Source: Channallabes apus
Taxonomy: Eukaryota > Chordata > Actinopteri > Siluriformes > Clariidae
Length of the DNA stretch: 64,000 bases
Assembly: GCA_030522415.1 (NCBI GenBank)
Contig: CM060121.1
Coordinates: 12,480,055-12,544,054 of the forward strand
Reading direction: 5' to 3'
Shown here: positions 23,320-34,815 of the stretch, one piece after another
Layout of the letters: the number at the start of each line of letters is the position of its first letter
Numbering within the stretch: position 1 is the first letter of the stretch
Program-made: the position numbers and the translations under genes
Notes under the pieces: generated by a model
Told to the model about the DNA's origin: nothing
What the model saw: the letters and a program-made list of their open reading frames with translations, nothing else
Database searches by the model: none

Positions 23320-24606
23320 AAAATTTTCTGTCTGTATGTCCATATGTCTGTCCAGACAGATTTTGTCACAGCATCACACATTTGGCTGATGATGTAAATA
23401 GTACAACTTAGCGTAAACAAGGTATATGGTACTCAACCTTAATTTTTTTTTCTTTGTGTTAAAGAGTTAGGCAGATAAATATTATGTTAACATACATGTC
23501 TGTCTGTCGTTCTGTACAGCATAAGTCTCTGCCTAGAATAGAATATTGTAAGGTTGAGTATCTTACGCTTTGTTCATGTTAAGTTGTATTTATTTTGTCA
23601 TCAGCCAAATACACTCCCTGTTTAAAGTAGATTATTAAATCCATCACATGACTGTTCATAACATCACATTTAGTCAACATTTTGATTTGACCTCGGAATG
23701 CTGCAGATATGTTTATGTACGGTCTAACGACCTGTGTTTTATCTCATATTGACATTCCACATCAATGCTTTAATTAGCACCATGGTTTCTGAACATATGA
23801 GACAAACTGGTTAAAACTTCCCGCAGGAAGAATAAACAAACAATGATCTGTCCATACATAATTGCATAACACACATGATGTTATATCATTTCTATCTGTT
23901 ATCACCCGAATGAGGATGGGTTCCCTGATTGATTCTGGTTCCTCTCAAGGTTTCTTCCTATTGCCATCTCAGGAAGTTTTTTCTTGCCACTGTTGCCGTC
24001 ACTCTTGGCTTGCTCATCAGAGACATTTCATTCATCTCATTATTATCTAGACACTTTTTTTTCACACATACATGCAGAAAATGTTCTTTTTAAAAAAAAA
24101 TTCTTTCATTTTTGTGAAGCTGCTTTGAGACAATGATCATTGTTAAAAGCGCTATATAAATAAAATTGAATTTAATTTAATTGAATAATTGAGGAAGATT
24201 AAATCTTAAAAATTGGTTGATTTGGTTGTTTTTCAAAAGATTTAGATGTTTTTCAAAAGTTTTTTTTGGAGTAAGCCATGCTGTGTCGCATGTTTGTTTG
24301 TGTTTCTTGAGGATTTGGGCGCTTTGTAGAGGCACAACGGTTGTTTTTTCGTGCTCTTCGCATTAATTGGCTCTGTTGAGCCATTTATGTCCACTTTATG
24401 TCCGCAAAGTCATGTCCACTTCTAGAGCAAAAGGTCTGAAAAGCGATGGCTGCTGTGAAGTACTTTGGCACACAATTGCTCATGAAGACCCTTCTACTCA
24501 ACATTTTAATTTAATTCATGGCTTTGCCTTCAGGAAAATATTGAATAGCCAGTTTTGCATGATGCTGTGACAAAATCGGCTGGACAGACATGCAGACATA
24601 CAGAAT
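23320..24606. repeat. Nested inverted repeats, probable decayed element
   Basis: Two nested inverted repeats are visible. Inner pair: 23381-23441 and 23550-23609, arms of about 60 nt sharing ATTTGGCTGATGA, ACAACTTA and ACTCAACCTTA. Outer pair: 23330-23378 and 24558-24606, sharing GATGCTGTGACAAAATC and TGGACAGACAT. Between them lies an unrelated LINE-type tail repeat (23890-24185). The layout suggests a mobile element with subterminal inverted repeats, but no target duplication or transposase was found. Confidence 0.55.
23890..24185 (+). mobile_element. LINE-type 3' tail repeat
   Basis: A highly recognisable dispersed fish sequence: GGTTCCTCTCAAGGTTTCTT, then CTTGCCACTGTTGCC, GAAGCTGCTTTGAGACAATG and AAAAGCGCTATATAAATAAA, ending in short AATTG/AATTT repeats. 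The short tandem 3' end is typical of non-LTR retrotransposon tails. A diverged reverse-orientation copy is at 41890-42012. No reverse-transcriptase coding sequence is attached. Confidence 0.65.
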
Positions 24607-24944
24607 GGTTTTCTAAGATTGATTTTAACGTAAAGATATCATTGAAAGAGTGAGTTCTGGCCAAACAAACAAAACTTTTCTTTTATTTATATAGATTATT
24701 ATATAAAGTTCATTTTACCTAATCATATTTACCATGAATTATAATATCTAAACATATAAATAACAAGCCAGGACCAGGAGGAAATCTTTTGGACTGTGTT
24801 GGCTATTGATGTGAATTGGAGCACAATAATAATTTTCCATTCGGTTAGCCAGAGTGAAAGGCAACACATAAGCTTTGTGTCTGGACTTCACAAGTGGGTC
24901 TAAGGGGAGACCTGGGAAGATTTCATATTCAAAAAATATATATA

Positions 24945-25154
24945 CAGGGTGACACAGAATAACGGGAACTTTTGAATTTATTCGTACAGGAGGACACCAT
25001 CTAAAGGACGTAATTAAAAAACAAATTATAAATTCCATCAATGTTTCGTAATGGCAAGTTTTAGGTTTCAATTACTATGAATAAAATTTATTTCTTTTAT
25101 CACTTCTAGTTTTATTGGATTGTAAAAAAGTTCCCGTTTTTTTGTGTCACCCTG
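24945..25154. mobile_element. 210 bp mariner-type MITE
   Basis: Terminal inverted repeats of about 29 bp: left CAGGGTGACACAGAATAACG then GGAACTTTT; right (reverse complement) CAGGGTGACACAAAAAAACG then GGAACTTTT. They differ at about three positions. Both ends are flanked by TA (24943-24944, 25155-25156). The interior is AT-rich and non-coding. Confidence 0.8.
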
Positions 25155-25995
25155 TATCTATAGTATAATAATTGGGTGATATTTTACCATTGATCAAGTT
25201 TACTGGTTCTCTCAGGTCAAACAGACAAAGCGTGTCAGTCAAGCTGTTAAAAAGAGAAAAAAATAATTCTAGATCCTGTTCTTTCAATGTGTAACATCTG
25301 GGACAGTGCCAGATATATATGAATTGATAAAATTGGTTCAGCAAGATCATTATGTGTGCTAATCTAGTGAAAATAAAGACCGGAAAGAGTAGCTGAAAGA
25401 AGAAAAAAAGAGAAAGCCGATATAAAGCTTTTAAACACTTCACCAGGAGATACCGCATTGTGAGGACAGAGGACACAGTCTTTGGTTGTTTTAAAGCAAG
25501 TTGAAAGGTTCAGCAGGTGGACAAGTAGGCCAGGATTCAGGCTTTCGCAGTCAACGTAGTGATGTGTTGCAAAAAAAAATCCTACATGAGAACTGCTACT
25601 GAATTTGCATAAAGCCTTTGAGCTTCCCCGCTTAGCCGGTGCTTGAATTGTTTGTTTCAAAAAGCCAACCAGTCCACACCTTTTTCCTCCACTGTGAAAA
25701 TGTCACTGAGTTTGTGCTGCCCTTTCTAGTATAGCTACAGGTAAGCACTGATGAGCATCAGCTTCAAACACTGGGTCTTTTGTTCTCTAGTCATGTGTTA
25801 ATTTTGCTTTGTCACTTCAACTTGTTCTCCTTGCTTTTGTTACATTCATGAACTGAGACTGTACCACATGACGAATTCAAACTAAAGTTCATTGTTTAAC
25901 ATTTCATTACTGATTGGCTGCTTGGTATTTTTTTAAAATCTCCATAATTATCTTTCAACCTAACTTGTGGCCTGTCTTTACAGTATGTCATTCAA

Positions 25996-26605
25996 AGGGC
26001 GTTCAAGTCAAACTGGGAGTTGTGATGAAATTTCTCATGAATTAAGGAGTAAAACTGATTGACATGTACAGAAGACTTCACACACAGTACAGTGATGAGA
26101 CAATTTGCCTCAGTAAAACATGCAAACATTTTAAAGAAGCCCGCTTGTATGTGAATAACTATTCCAGCCAAGGTGGCTCGTACAGTAGCTCACTTCAGTC
26201 GTTCCCGTAAACATTCAGCGAATGGAACGCTAGATGCTTGAAAATCATCAGATTTGAGAACTAGTTGCCAAATTGCATAAGAGACGCATTGGTCAGTGGG
26301 AACTGTACAGACAATCATCAGGTGGACAAGTATGCCAGAATTTACCTTTTTCCTCCATTTTTATTTGGCTATTAAAGGAGTTCCTGGAAGACCAGTGTTT
26401 CAGGTGTGAAACAGGCAATGCTTTCGGTGTACTGAGAAAACTTTCTACCTTGATGGTATTCAAGCACTAATGAAACACTGGGATGTGCTTAGTGTAAGTG
26501 CCTTAGTGTAGCAGGGAATTATAAAGTGACACAAAGGTAGATTTTTATTCTCATAACTGTGTTCTCTGTGCAATCAAAAAGTCCCAGTTTGACTTGAATG
26601 CCCCT
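25996..26605 (+). mobile_element. Mariner-like element, internally deleted
   Basis: Ends read GGGCGTTCAAGTCAAACTGG on the left and, reverse complemented, GGGGCATTCAAGTCAAACTG on the right. Inside, one frame near 26062 reads MYRRLHTQYSDET, like the helix-turn-helix region of mariner transposases. At about 610 bp it is half the length of an autonomous mariner and has lost the catalytic region. It is paired with the related copy at 34032-34609. Confidence 0.7.
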
Positions 26606-27829
26606 TGTAATTGGATACTACTACTTGAGAGGTTAGAGCTTGTCAATCAGTAATTGACAAGACTTAAATAATTGGCATAAGTTATTTACATATGTTTCAG
26701 AAACCAATGCTGTTAGGCAAAGTGACGTATTTGTAAGCTGACTGCTTTAACTCGCTTTAAAAGTCTTTTGGACAGAATAATTAGTTATTCTGAAACAGAA
26801 ACAAGACTTGAGCTGTTTCAAAAATAATGTAAGTGGTTGCAATATGTGACTCCTGTTTACTTAACATGACCCACTACAGCTTCTGTATTGGATCCTCTGT
26901 TAAAGAGGGCATTCATTGGCATGTTAACAGGTTACTTGAGAGGCATGTACAGACCCAACACATTCATTCATCTTCAGTAAGTTCTTTATTATTGTCAGGT
27001 AGGTTTGGTGAAATTTCTATGTACTTCAGAGTCTATGAAACTAGTTGAAATTGCGACCATGATCTTATATCCGTAAATCAGTAGTGCTATAAGGTATCAA
27101 GTGGGAGCCAACTGATATAGTTGCTTATCCAGACTGTTGTAAGTAAGGAATTTTATTTAACTGACCTTTGAGTATATAATCAGCTGCCATTAGTTGATGT
27201 AGGAGTCAGTCACTGTTGATCCAGCTGAGGCAAAAATTAACCCTTACTATCTAACTCTAAAGTTAGACTCAAAAGTTCTTCTAGCCACTTACTTAGGCTC
27301 ATGATAAAAGGATGACACAGAATCTAGCCCATGGGTACACCAGGCAGGATGATGTCATCGTGCGTCAACGATAATTGCACTACAATGTTTTTGTGGTTGA
27401 GCCTGCACTTCAGGGAGTGGCGCTTTGTGTTTTAACGCCATTTTGCAATGAAAAGCACTCATGACAGGAGTTAACACGTGGTTAAGGGAAAACAGATGAC
27501 AGGTGCTCTCAAGTCAACAGGGATTTCGTTTGACCAGCAAGACATTACGCAAACTGATAAGAGCTTTACTACCTCTATTCTCAGACATATGTTCTTGTTA
27601 TTTCCTGAGAGAACACGTTATTGACGCGGATGGAGCGACCACTATTAGATATTGATTTTAATGTTTCAGTGGGTAAAGATGTAAAGTTCAATATCTGCTC
27701 ACAAGCAAATGTGCCGCATCATCTTTCTCCAACTTGGGAGGTCTTGGGAGTATACAGTAGCTGAAGATAGCTTATGATTTGAAGTGATTGCTGCCACTTC
27801 AGAACTTTCCCATTGCCTTATTTAGTGGG

Positions 27830-30800
27830 CTGTGTCAAACAGGTTGGGGTAACCAAAGTTTTGCTGATGGTACAGCTTGTTTGGTTATGGAGTATGTCCA
27901 AAACCCACTGACACTCTTTACTCCTGCACTCCCAAACCACTGACTAATGCGCCAATGTAACTGTTGCATAGTACAAGAGTTGATAGAACATTATTAAGGC
28001 AATCTTGTGCTTCAGATTCTGCACTTTTTTTTGTCTTTGTGCAAGGTCCAACCATGGGGGGGCGCAATCCAGTGTCTTCTTGTGCCAGTCCCAAGTCTGG
28101 ATAAATGCAGAGGGTTGTGTCAGGAAGGGGATCCGACGTAAAACAGTTTGCCATATCAATGATGCGAATTAGAAATATAATTTCCATACCGGATCGGTTG
28201 TGGCCCGGGTTAACAACGACCGCCACTGGTGCTGTTGACTTACAGGGTGCCGGTGGAAATTGGGCTACTGTTGGTCGAAGAAGGAGAGGAGGAAGGCGTG
28301 TTCGAAAGCAGAGAGAGAAGAGGAAAGGCAAGAGTTTAGGAGTGAAAGTAGGGACCTTGAATGCTGGGACCATGACAGGGAAGGGAAGAGAGTTGGTTGA
28401 TATGATGCAGAGAAGGAAGGTGGATATACTGAGTGTCCAGGAGACCAGGTGGAAAGGTAGCAAAGCTAAAAGCTTAGGATCAGGGTTCTAATTGTTTTAC
28501 CATGGTGTGGATAGGAAAAGAAATGGAGTAGGAGTTATTCTGAAAGAGGAGTTTGTAAGGAATGTCCTAGAGGTGAAGAGAGCATCAGATAGGGTGATGA
28601 GTCAGAAGCTGGAAATTGATGGTGTGATGTTCAATGTTAGTGGTTATGCTCCACAGGTAGGATGTGTGTTAGAAGAGAAGGAGAAATTCTGGAGTGAGTT
28701 AGATGAAGTGATGCAGAGCATCCCCAGAGGTGAGAGAGTTGTGATTGGTGCAGATTTCAATGGACATGTTGGGGAAGGGAACAGAGGGGATAAAAATGTG
28801 ATGGGCAGGTTTGGTCTTCAGGACAGGAACGTAGAAGGACAGAAGGTGGTGGACTTTGCAGAGAGGATGGAAATGGCAGTAGTAAATACTTTCTTCCAGA
28901 AGAGGCAGGAACATAGGGTGACATATACAGTAAGAGCGGAGGCAGAAGCACTCAGGTGGACTACATCTTGTGTCGACATTGTAATCTGAAAGAGATCAGT
29001 GACTGCAAGGTGTTGGTAGGGGAGAGTGTAGCCAGACAACATAGAATGGTGGTGTGTAAAATAACCCTGGTGGTGAGGAAGGTGAAGAGGACAAAGGCAG
29101 AGCAGAGGACAAAGTGGTGGAAGCTGAGAAAGGAAGAATGTTGTGTAGTCTGTGGTCAGGAGGTGCTTTCAGTTGACTGGACAACTACAGCCAATGTGAT
29201 CAGGGAGAAAGGTAGGAGGATACTTGGTGTATCATCAGGCAAGGGAAAAGGGGACAAGGAGACTTGGTGGTGGAATGAGGAAGTCCAGGAGTGTATACAG
29301 GGAAAGAGGCTAGCTAAGAAGAAGAGGGACACTGAGAGGGCTGAAGAGAGTAGACAGGAGTACAGGGAGATGCACCGTAAGGTGAAGGTAGAAGTGGCAA
29401 AGGCCAAACAAAGAGCATATGAGGACATGTATGCTAGGCTGGACAGTAAGGAGGGAGAGGTGGATCTGTACAGGTTGGCAAGGCAAAGAGATAGAGATGG
29501 GAAGGATGTGCAGCAGGTTAGAGTGATTAAAGATAGAGATGGAAATGTACTGACAGATGCCAGGAGGGTGATGGGAAGATGGAAGGAGTACTTTGAGGAG
29601 TTGATGAATGAGGAAAACGAAAGAGAACAAAGAGTAGAAGAGGTGACTGTTGTGGAGCAGAAAGTAGCAAATATTGGTAAAAGCGAGGTGAGAAGGGCGT
29701 TGAGGAGGATGAAGAGTGGAAAGGCTGTTGGTCCTGATGACATACCTGTGGAGGTATGGAAGTGCTTAGGAGAGGTGGCAGTAGAGTTTCTGACTAGTTT
29801 GTTTATCGAGATCTTGGAGAGTGAGAGGATTCCAGAGGAATGGAGGAGAAGTGTATTGGTGCTGATTTTTAAGAACAAGGGAGAAGTGCAGAGCTGTGGC
29901 AAGTACAGAGGTATAAAGCTAATGAGCCATACAATGAAGCTGTGGGAAAGAGTAGTGGAAGCTAGGTTAAGGGCAGAGGTGAGAATTTGTGAGCAGCAAT
30001 ATGGTTTTATGCCTAGAAAGAGTACATCAGATGCAGTATTTGGTTTGAGGATGCTGGTGGAGAAGTACAGAGAAGGTAATAAAGAGTTGCATTGTGTCTT
30101 TGTAGATTTAGAGAAAGCGTACGACAGGGTGCCAAGAGAGGAGCTGTGGTGTTGTATGAGGAAGTCTGGAGTGGCAGATAAGTATGTTAGAGTGGTGCAG
30201 GACATGTACAGTATGAGAGCTGTAAGACAGTGGTAAGATGTGCTGTAGGTGTGACAGAAGAGTTCAAGGTGGAGGTGGGTCTGCATCAAGGATCAGCTCT
30301 AAGCCCCTTTTTGTTTGCTCTAGTGATGGACAGGATGACAGATGAAGTTAGACAGGAGTCTCCATGGACTATGATGTTTGCAGATGACATTGTGCTTTGT
30401 AGCAAGAGCAGGGAACAGGTGGAGGAAAATTTGGAGAGGTGGAGGTACGCTCTGGAAAGCAGAGGAATGAAGGTTAGCCGCAGCAAGACGGAATACATAT
30501 GTGTGAATGAGAGGGACCCAAGAGGAACAGTGAGGCTACAGGGAGCAGAGGTAAAGAAGGTGTAGGATTTTAAGTACTTGGGGTCAACGGTCGAGAGCAA
30601 CGGAGAGTGTTCAAAGGAGGTGAAGAGACGAGTACAGGCAAGTTGGAATGGGTGGAGAAAAGTGTTAGGTGTGTTGTGCGATAAAAGAGTATCAGCGAGA
30701 ATGAAAGGAAAGGTGTACAGGACAGTGGTGAGACCAGCAATGCTCTACGGCTTAGAGACAGTGGCACTGAAGAAAAGACAGGAGGCAGAGTTGGAGGTAG

Positions 30801-31162
30801 CAGAGCTGAAGATGTTGAGGTTCTCTTTGGGAGTGACAAGGATGGATAGGATCAAGAATGAGTTCATCAGAGGGACAACCCATGTTAGATGTTTTGGAGA
30901 AAGTCAGAGAGGCCAGACTGAGGTGGTTTGGACATGTTCAGAGGAGAGAGTGTGAATATATCGGTAGAAGGATGCTGAGGTTGGAACTGCCAGGCAGGAG
31001 GTCTAGAGGAAGACCAAAGAGGAGATTTATGGATGCAATGAGAGAGGACATGAAGTTAGTTGGTGTGAGAGAAGAGGATGCAGAGGATAGGGTTAGATGG
31101 AGGCAGATGATTCGCTGTGGCGACCCCTGAAAGGGAACAGCCGATAGACAAAGAAGAAGAAG
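27830..31162 (+). mobile_element. RTE-type LINE, nearly full length
   Basis: A non-LTR retrotransposon of about 3.3 kb, in antisense to CEP112. It has a 5' region with 'AAGTCTGGATAAATGCAGAG' and 'TTGTGTCAGGAAGGG', an apurinic-type endonuclease, a reverse transcriptase, and a very short 3' end ('GGCGACCCCTGAAAGGGAAC' then an AAG-rich tail), typical of the RTE clade. The 5' boundary near 27830 is uncertain. Only five coding lesions are seen, so the copy is fairly young compared with the Tc1 fossils around it. Confidence 0.88.
28105..31130 (+). pseudogene. RTE endonuclease-reverse transcriptase, broken
   Basis: The product would nick target DNA and copy the LINE RNA in place. Endonuclease motifs seen: GTLNAGT (about 28350), SVQETRWKGSK (about 28430-28465) and VIGADFNGHVGEG (about 28740-28780). 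Reverse-transcriptase motifs seen: PVEVWKCLG, VFVDLEKAYDRVP (about 30097-30135), GLHQGSALSPFLF (about 30280-30318) and the catalytic MFADDIVL (about 30374-30397). A C-terminal RTE region with LRWFGHVQRRE and GRRSRGRPKRRF follows. Lesions: an in-frame TAA at 28489-28491, a frameshift near 28950, a frameshift near 30230, an in-frame TAG at 30563-30565 and a frameshift near 30880. All key catalytic motifs are intact in their own frames, but no single frame spans them. A 377-codon minus-strand frame over the same bases is an antisense artefact. Confidence 0.92.
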
Positions 31163-32689
31163 GTCTGCATTTTTGTTCAAGTTTCCAGGATCACATGTCT
31201 GTGATTACTGGAATGCATATTATTAGAGCTGCCTTTATAAAGGCCTCTACTAGCATTTGCTGAGCTCCTACGTATATTGTCTCTGGCACAGCAGAGCAAA
31301 AAATTATCTGTTAAAATTCACTCGCCATTGACTGTCAGAGCCTCCTACCTCGTGTCTTGCACTTTAATTTCCAAATGACTGCCATGCAAGTAACATACTG
31401 TAGATCCATGCTACAGTCACTAACATACGATTTGTACCAACCGCATGGTGCCATTTTGTGAGCAACTTTGAGAAAAATGCAAAAAATTAAAGTAAGGAAA
31501 AGAATTACTACCTTCTTTTAGGTTAAACACCAAGGAGAGAAAGGGACATCTGATATGAGTTGCTGTGTTCACAACAAACGTTTAAGGATTATTGCACTCA
31601 AATGAACTAGACTTTGATGTTCTTGTTTTTTTCCACCCTTTTTTTGTTTCAGGCCTTTGGCTTTCATAATCTTCCTTTGAAGTGAGCAGTCTGGAAATAA
31701 TATCAGTTTGCAACGGTTTCTCTGACTGTTTATGATCATCTACCATGTTTTCTGGTCTCCCTCCTATTCTTACTCAAATTCTCCCTCACCCTCTCTCTCT
31801 CTCTCTTCCACACCGTGTATCTGTGTGGAATTTAATCAGCAAGTCAGCTATTAATTTGCGCCCCATTAACCGAGCAATTAACTCTTGGGCTCACAATAAT
31901 GAGGCCTCCGAGTGGTTTGTGCACTCAAAACAAACACTCAAGTGTATTCTGTGGTAATTGAATGAATATCTTAGGTTGAGTGAGAACTGAAGCACTCAAG
32001 TTAGATTCTGTAAGACAGTTAATACAAACAGACTGCTGGTTATGCTTGCAGAAGGGAGTAAACTATGGATTAGCTGCAAGATCTTGGAATGCAGCACAGT
32101 ATGTTGAATTTTTATTTCTTTTCCTTTTTTTTTTTTTTACATTTAGCATAAATATTCCTGCAAAGCCTGGCTTAATACAGAGAGGTGCAGTCAAATTCCC
32201 TTCAACTAGCCTGTATACATAGAGATATTAACTTCTTAATGTGTTTTCTAACCAATCAGACACGGCCAGACTCAGGGTTCACGTGGCTATCAATAAATAT
32301 GTGAACTTACATCAGTTCCTCTGCTCTTGCGAGGCTTCAGAAATCACTATCGGTGTTGTCAAATTGGGCAAGATTTTAATCATGGGTTTTTATAGGTAAT
32401 AAAACATCAGGGTAAATTTTTGGTAAATTAAAAAAGTACATATACAACAGAGTATTTTTATTGGAAGTGGTGAACAATATGGGTGACTCAAGTAGCGAGC
32501 TTCCTGATTCAAGTATTACTTGGGACAGGTTTCATGAACGAAGAATGGTAAGAAAAGAAAAAAAAAAACTTTGATTTAGATCAATAATTCATATCGGCAC
32601 TACTTTCAGCAGAAGGAGAGTTGAGAAGAATTTTCAAACAGATCCCACTTCTATTTCTGCTTGACTGCAGCTATGACTACTGACGCTGG

Positions 32690-32990
32690 ATCTACAGTCA
32701 GGGCCACGTATTTTGGAACTAAGTTTTTAATTTTGCCATTTGGCCTCTGTATAACACCACACTGAATTTGAAATTCAATTCAGCTTTAATTCAAGGAGTT
32801 TGACAAGTGTGCCATTAGGCATATGAACCATTCAGCAATAACCGCCATTTGGGGGATCAAATAATAGAACAAGTGGCTGATAACCATTTGCATGGCCAAG
32901 TGGGGCCTGTTCACTTATTACTTCATGACTAATCAAGCAGATAAGGCCTGGAGGTGGTTGAGTCAAACACTGTAAACCTGATAGGATGTC
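32690..32990 (-). mobile_element. Tc1-like transposon end fragment
   Basis: Sequence such as 'CACTGAATTTGAAATTCAAT', 'CAGCTTTAATTCAAGG' and 'CGCCATTTGGGGGATCAAA' resembles the terminal and subterminal part of a fish Tc1 family. No coding frame survives, and the boundaries are approximate. Confidence 0.4.
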
Positions 32991-33712
32991 GATCCATATC
33001 GCAGATGGACAATGACCTACTGTAAAACATACAGTGAAAGCTACAGAAGGAAAATAAATGGGATATTCTTCACTGGCCACGTCAGTCACTTGCTCTCAAA
33101 TTAAAAACCCAATCGACTCCTGTACCTTTAATGAAAGAAGTGGAAAGCTATAGTGAGGACACTTTACCTAGTTTTAAATGTACCCCAGGCAATTCTATCT
33201 AGACATAACCTGAGAAACAAACAACTGAAATGTAGACAGTTGGACACATTTATTAGTTTATTCGAACACCATTCCTGTTTTCTTTCTACTGAATGTGCTT
33301 CTTGTGCTATCTTGTCTATTTACTACACTTTGCACAAAGCAAAAAATTATCACGTCTATCATCGTGGACACCATTAAAATAATGGTCTTTTGTTAGTTAC
33401 GGTTGCTGCTGGCAAGTTATGTTACTCTATACTCTATTTGATAGCTTTTCATTCACACGATGCTGAGAATACAGTCAAAACACTGTGCTAGCTAGCATAC
33501 CACGCATGTTGAGTTTGATAACAGTAGAACATTTTTGCTGTTCAAAGTTAGACTTGGATCATAAAGACAAGACACACCACTCTGTGGCCACTCATAAGAC
33601 ATCGAAACTCCTAAGCCATATAAGACTAAGACAGTTGTAAGGAATTAACAAGTTATCTTCATTGTTCTGATTTGGTGTGTGTGTATGTGTATGATTGGGT
33701 GTGTATCCTCAC

Positions 33713-33862
33713 TTTGCTGACACGGTCAGCATCTCGGCTAAGTTGTCTTCTCTCCTCATCCCAGTGTGTATGTCCTTCCTGTAGCTGGCGCTCCAGAGCA
33801 AGCTGGGTTTGTTTGCTCTCTTCCTTAATAGAGGACAACGTTGTTTGTAGATCTGCCATTGT
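33713..33862 (-). CDS. cep112: CEP112 coiled-coil exon (50 residues)
   Basis: 150 nt, phase 0 at both ends. It starts TMADLQTTLSSIKEESKQTQ and ends LSRDADRVSK. It follows the AKSAQ end of the exon at 39624-39562; the family has LQTTISSLKEE at this position, so the order is right. The composition (E, Q, R, L, few prolines) suits an alpha-helical coiled coil. Sense acceptor GTGCTTCTAG, donor AAA|GTGAGG; both are standard, though the AAA exon end makes the donor somewhat weak. The methionine in TMADL is not a translation start. Interior residues LALERQLQEGHTHWDEERRQ are less conserved than the flanks. (TG)-rich sequence begins about 20 nt into the downstream intron, on the opposite strand from the transcript. 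Confidence 0.9.
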
Positions 33863-34031
33863 CTAGAAGCACACAGACAACAACAGCATGTTTACACGCC
33901 CATCAATACTCAAAAAAAATTACTGAAATTTCTTTGCCCGTAGTAAGGCTACTAAATTATGTACAATTATCACTAGGGAAGTAGTATCATCACTTTTTAG
34001 ATTATTTTCTTAACACACATGGTATATACAT

Positions 34032-34609
34032 GGGGCGTTCAATTCAAACTGGGACTTGTGATGAACTTGAGAATGAATGCATAAAACAAATAAGCATTTA
34101 CAGACGACTTCAAGCACAGTACGATGATGAGTATCTTAGCTGCAGTAAAATATTTCAATGGAGCAAACATTTTCACGTGATGATCCCAGCCAAGGTGGCT
34201 CAGACGCCACTGCAGTTCACGTAAACATTCACCTACGTGAACGCCTGATCTTTGATCTTGCCAACTTGCAGAAGAGACACATCTGCCCATGGGAACTTTA
34301 CACACAATCAATCACAAACACCACTTGCACATTACAGGAACTCGACTGGGAGTTTAAGCCACAATCCCAAGTACAATCCTGACCTTGCTGTTTCCACATC
34401 TTTAGGCCATTAAAGAAGTTCAGCAGTGAAGCAGGCAGTCCAATCATGGTTCCAGGATATGGAGAAAGCTTTCCACCATCCAAGCACTAATGAAATGCTG
34501 GGATAAGTGCATTTGTGTAGCAGAGTATCATATAGGGAAATAAAGTTTTTACTGCACAATCACAGTTATTCTGCACGATCAAAAATCTTAGGTTTAACTT
34601 GAATGCCAC
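34032..34609 (+). mobile_element. Mariner-like element, internally deleted
   Basis: Ends GGGGCGTTCAATTCAAACTG on the left and, reverse complemented, GTGGCATTCAAGTTAAACCT on the right, close to those of the copy at 25996-26605. One frame near 34090-34170 reads IYRRLQAQYDDEYLSCSKIF then QWSKHF, the recognisable N-terminal DNA-binding part of a mariner transposase. The catalytic region is deleted. Both copies share the interior 'CCAGCCAAGGTGGCTC', so they derive from one deleted ancestor or are very similar deletions. Confidence 0.72.
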
Positions 34610-34704
34610 TCATACTTTAATCTGGCATGCTATTTATTTTCTCTAAGTTGGTTTGAAGCCAAATTTGGTCTTGTGGTGTAATAGTGCAGAGTTTATACAG
34701 TAAC

Positions 34705-34815
34705 AAATTGTATACACAAGAGATGGGAGAACATGCAAACTCCATGACAGGAATCAAACCCGGACCCTGGAGGTGCAAGGCGACAGTGCCAACCACTATG
34801 CCACCGTGCCGCCCG
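34705..34815 (+). repeat. Fragment of the dispersed fish repeat
   Basis: Matches the 3' part of the family: GGGAGAACATGCAAACTCC, then 'AATCAAACCCGGACCCTGGA' and 'GCGACAGTGCCAACCACTAT', ending in GCCACCGTGCCGCC. Confidence 0.75.

Larger units (their letters stand above)
15010..33712 (-). other. CEP112 largest visible intron (18,703 bp)
   Basis: Runs from donor AAA|GTGAGG at 33712 to acceptor CTGAAG at 15010. Recognised contents: a poly-A run at 15632-15661, a diverged repeat at 15840-16030, C-runs near 17693-17758, poly-A near 19727-19747, a nested SINE and host repeat at 21190-21690, inverted repeats at 23320-24606, a 210 bp MITE, a mariner copy, an RTE-type LINE and a Tc1-like fragment near 32700. 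Stretches 16030-21190, 22000-23300 and 31170-32680 hold only simple repeats and sequence I cannot assign. Confidence 0.75.

Noticed and set aside
27918..28463. 181-codon minus-strand open frame
   Set aside because: Overlaps the LINE 5' region in antisense. Coding evidence (endonuclease motifs) is on the plus strand.
29156..30289. 377-codon minus-strand open frame
   Set aside because: Exactly antisense to the LINE reverse transcriptase. It is Ser/Leu/Pro/Thr-rich, as expected from the complement of an AG-rich coding strand, and has no family motif.
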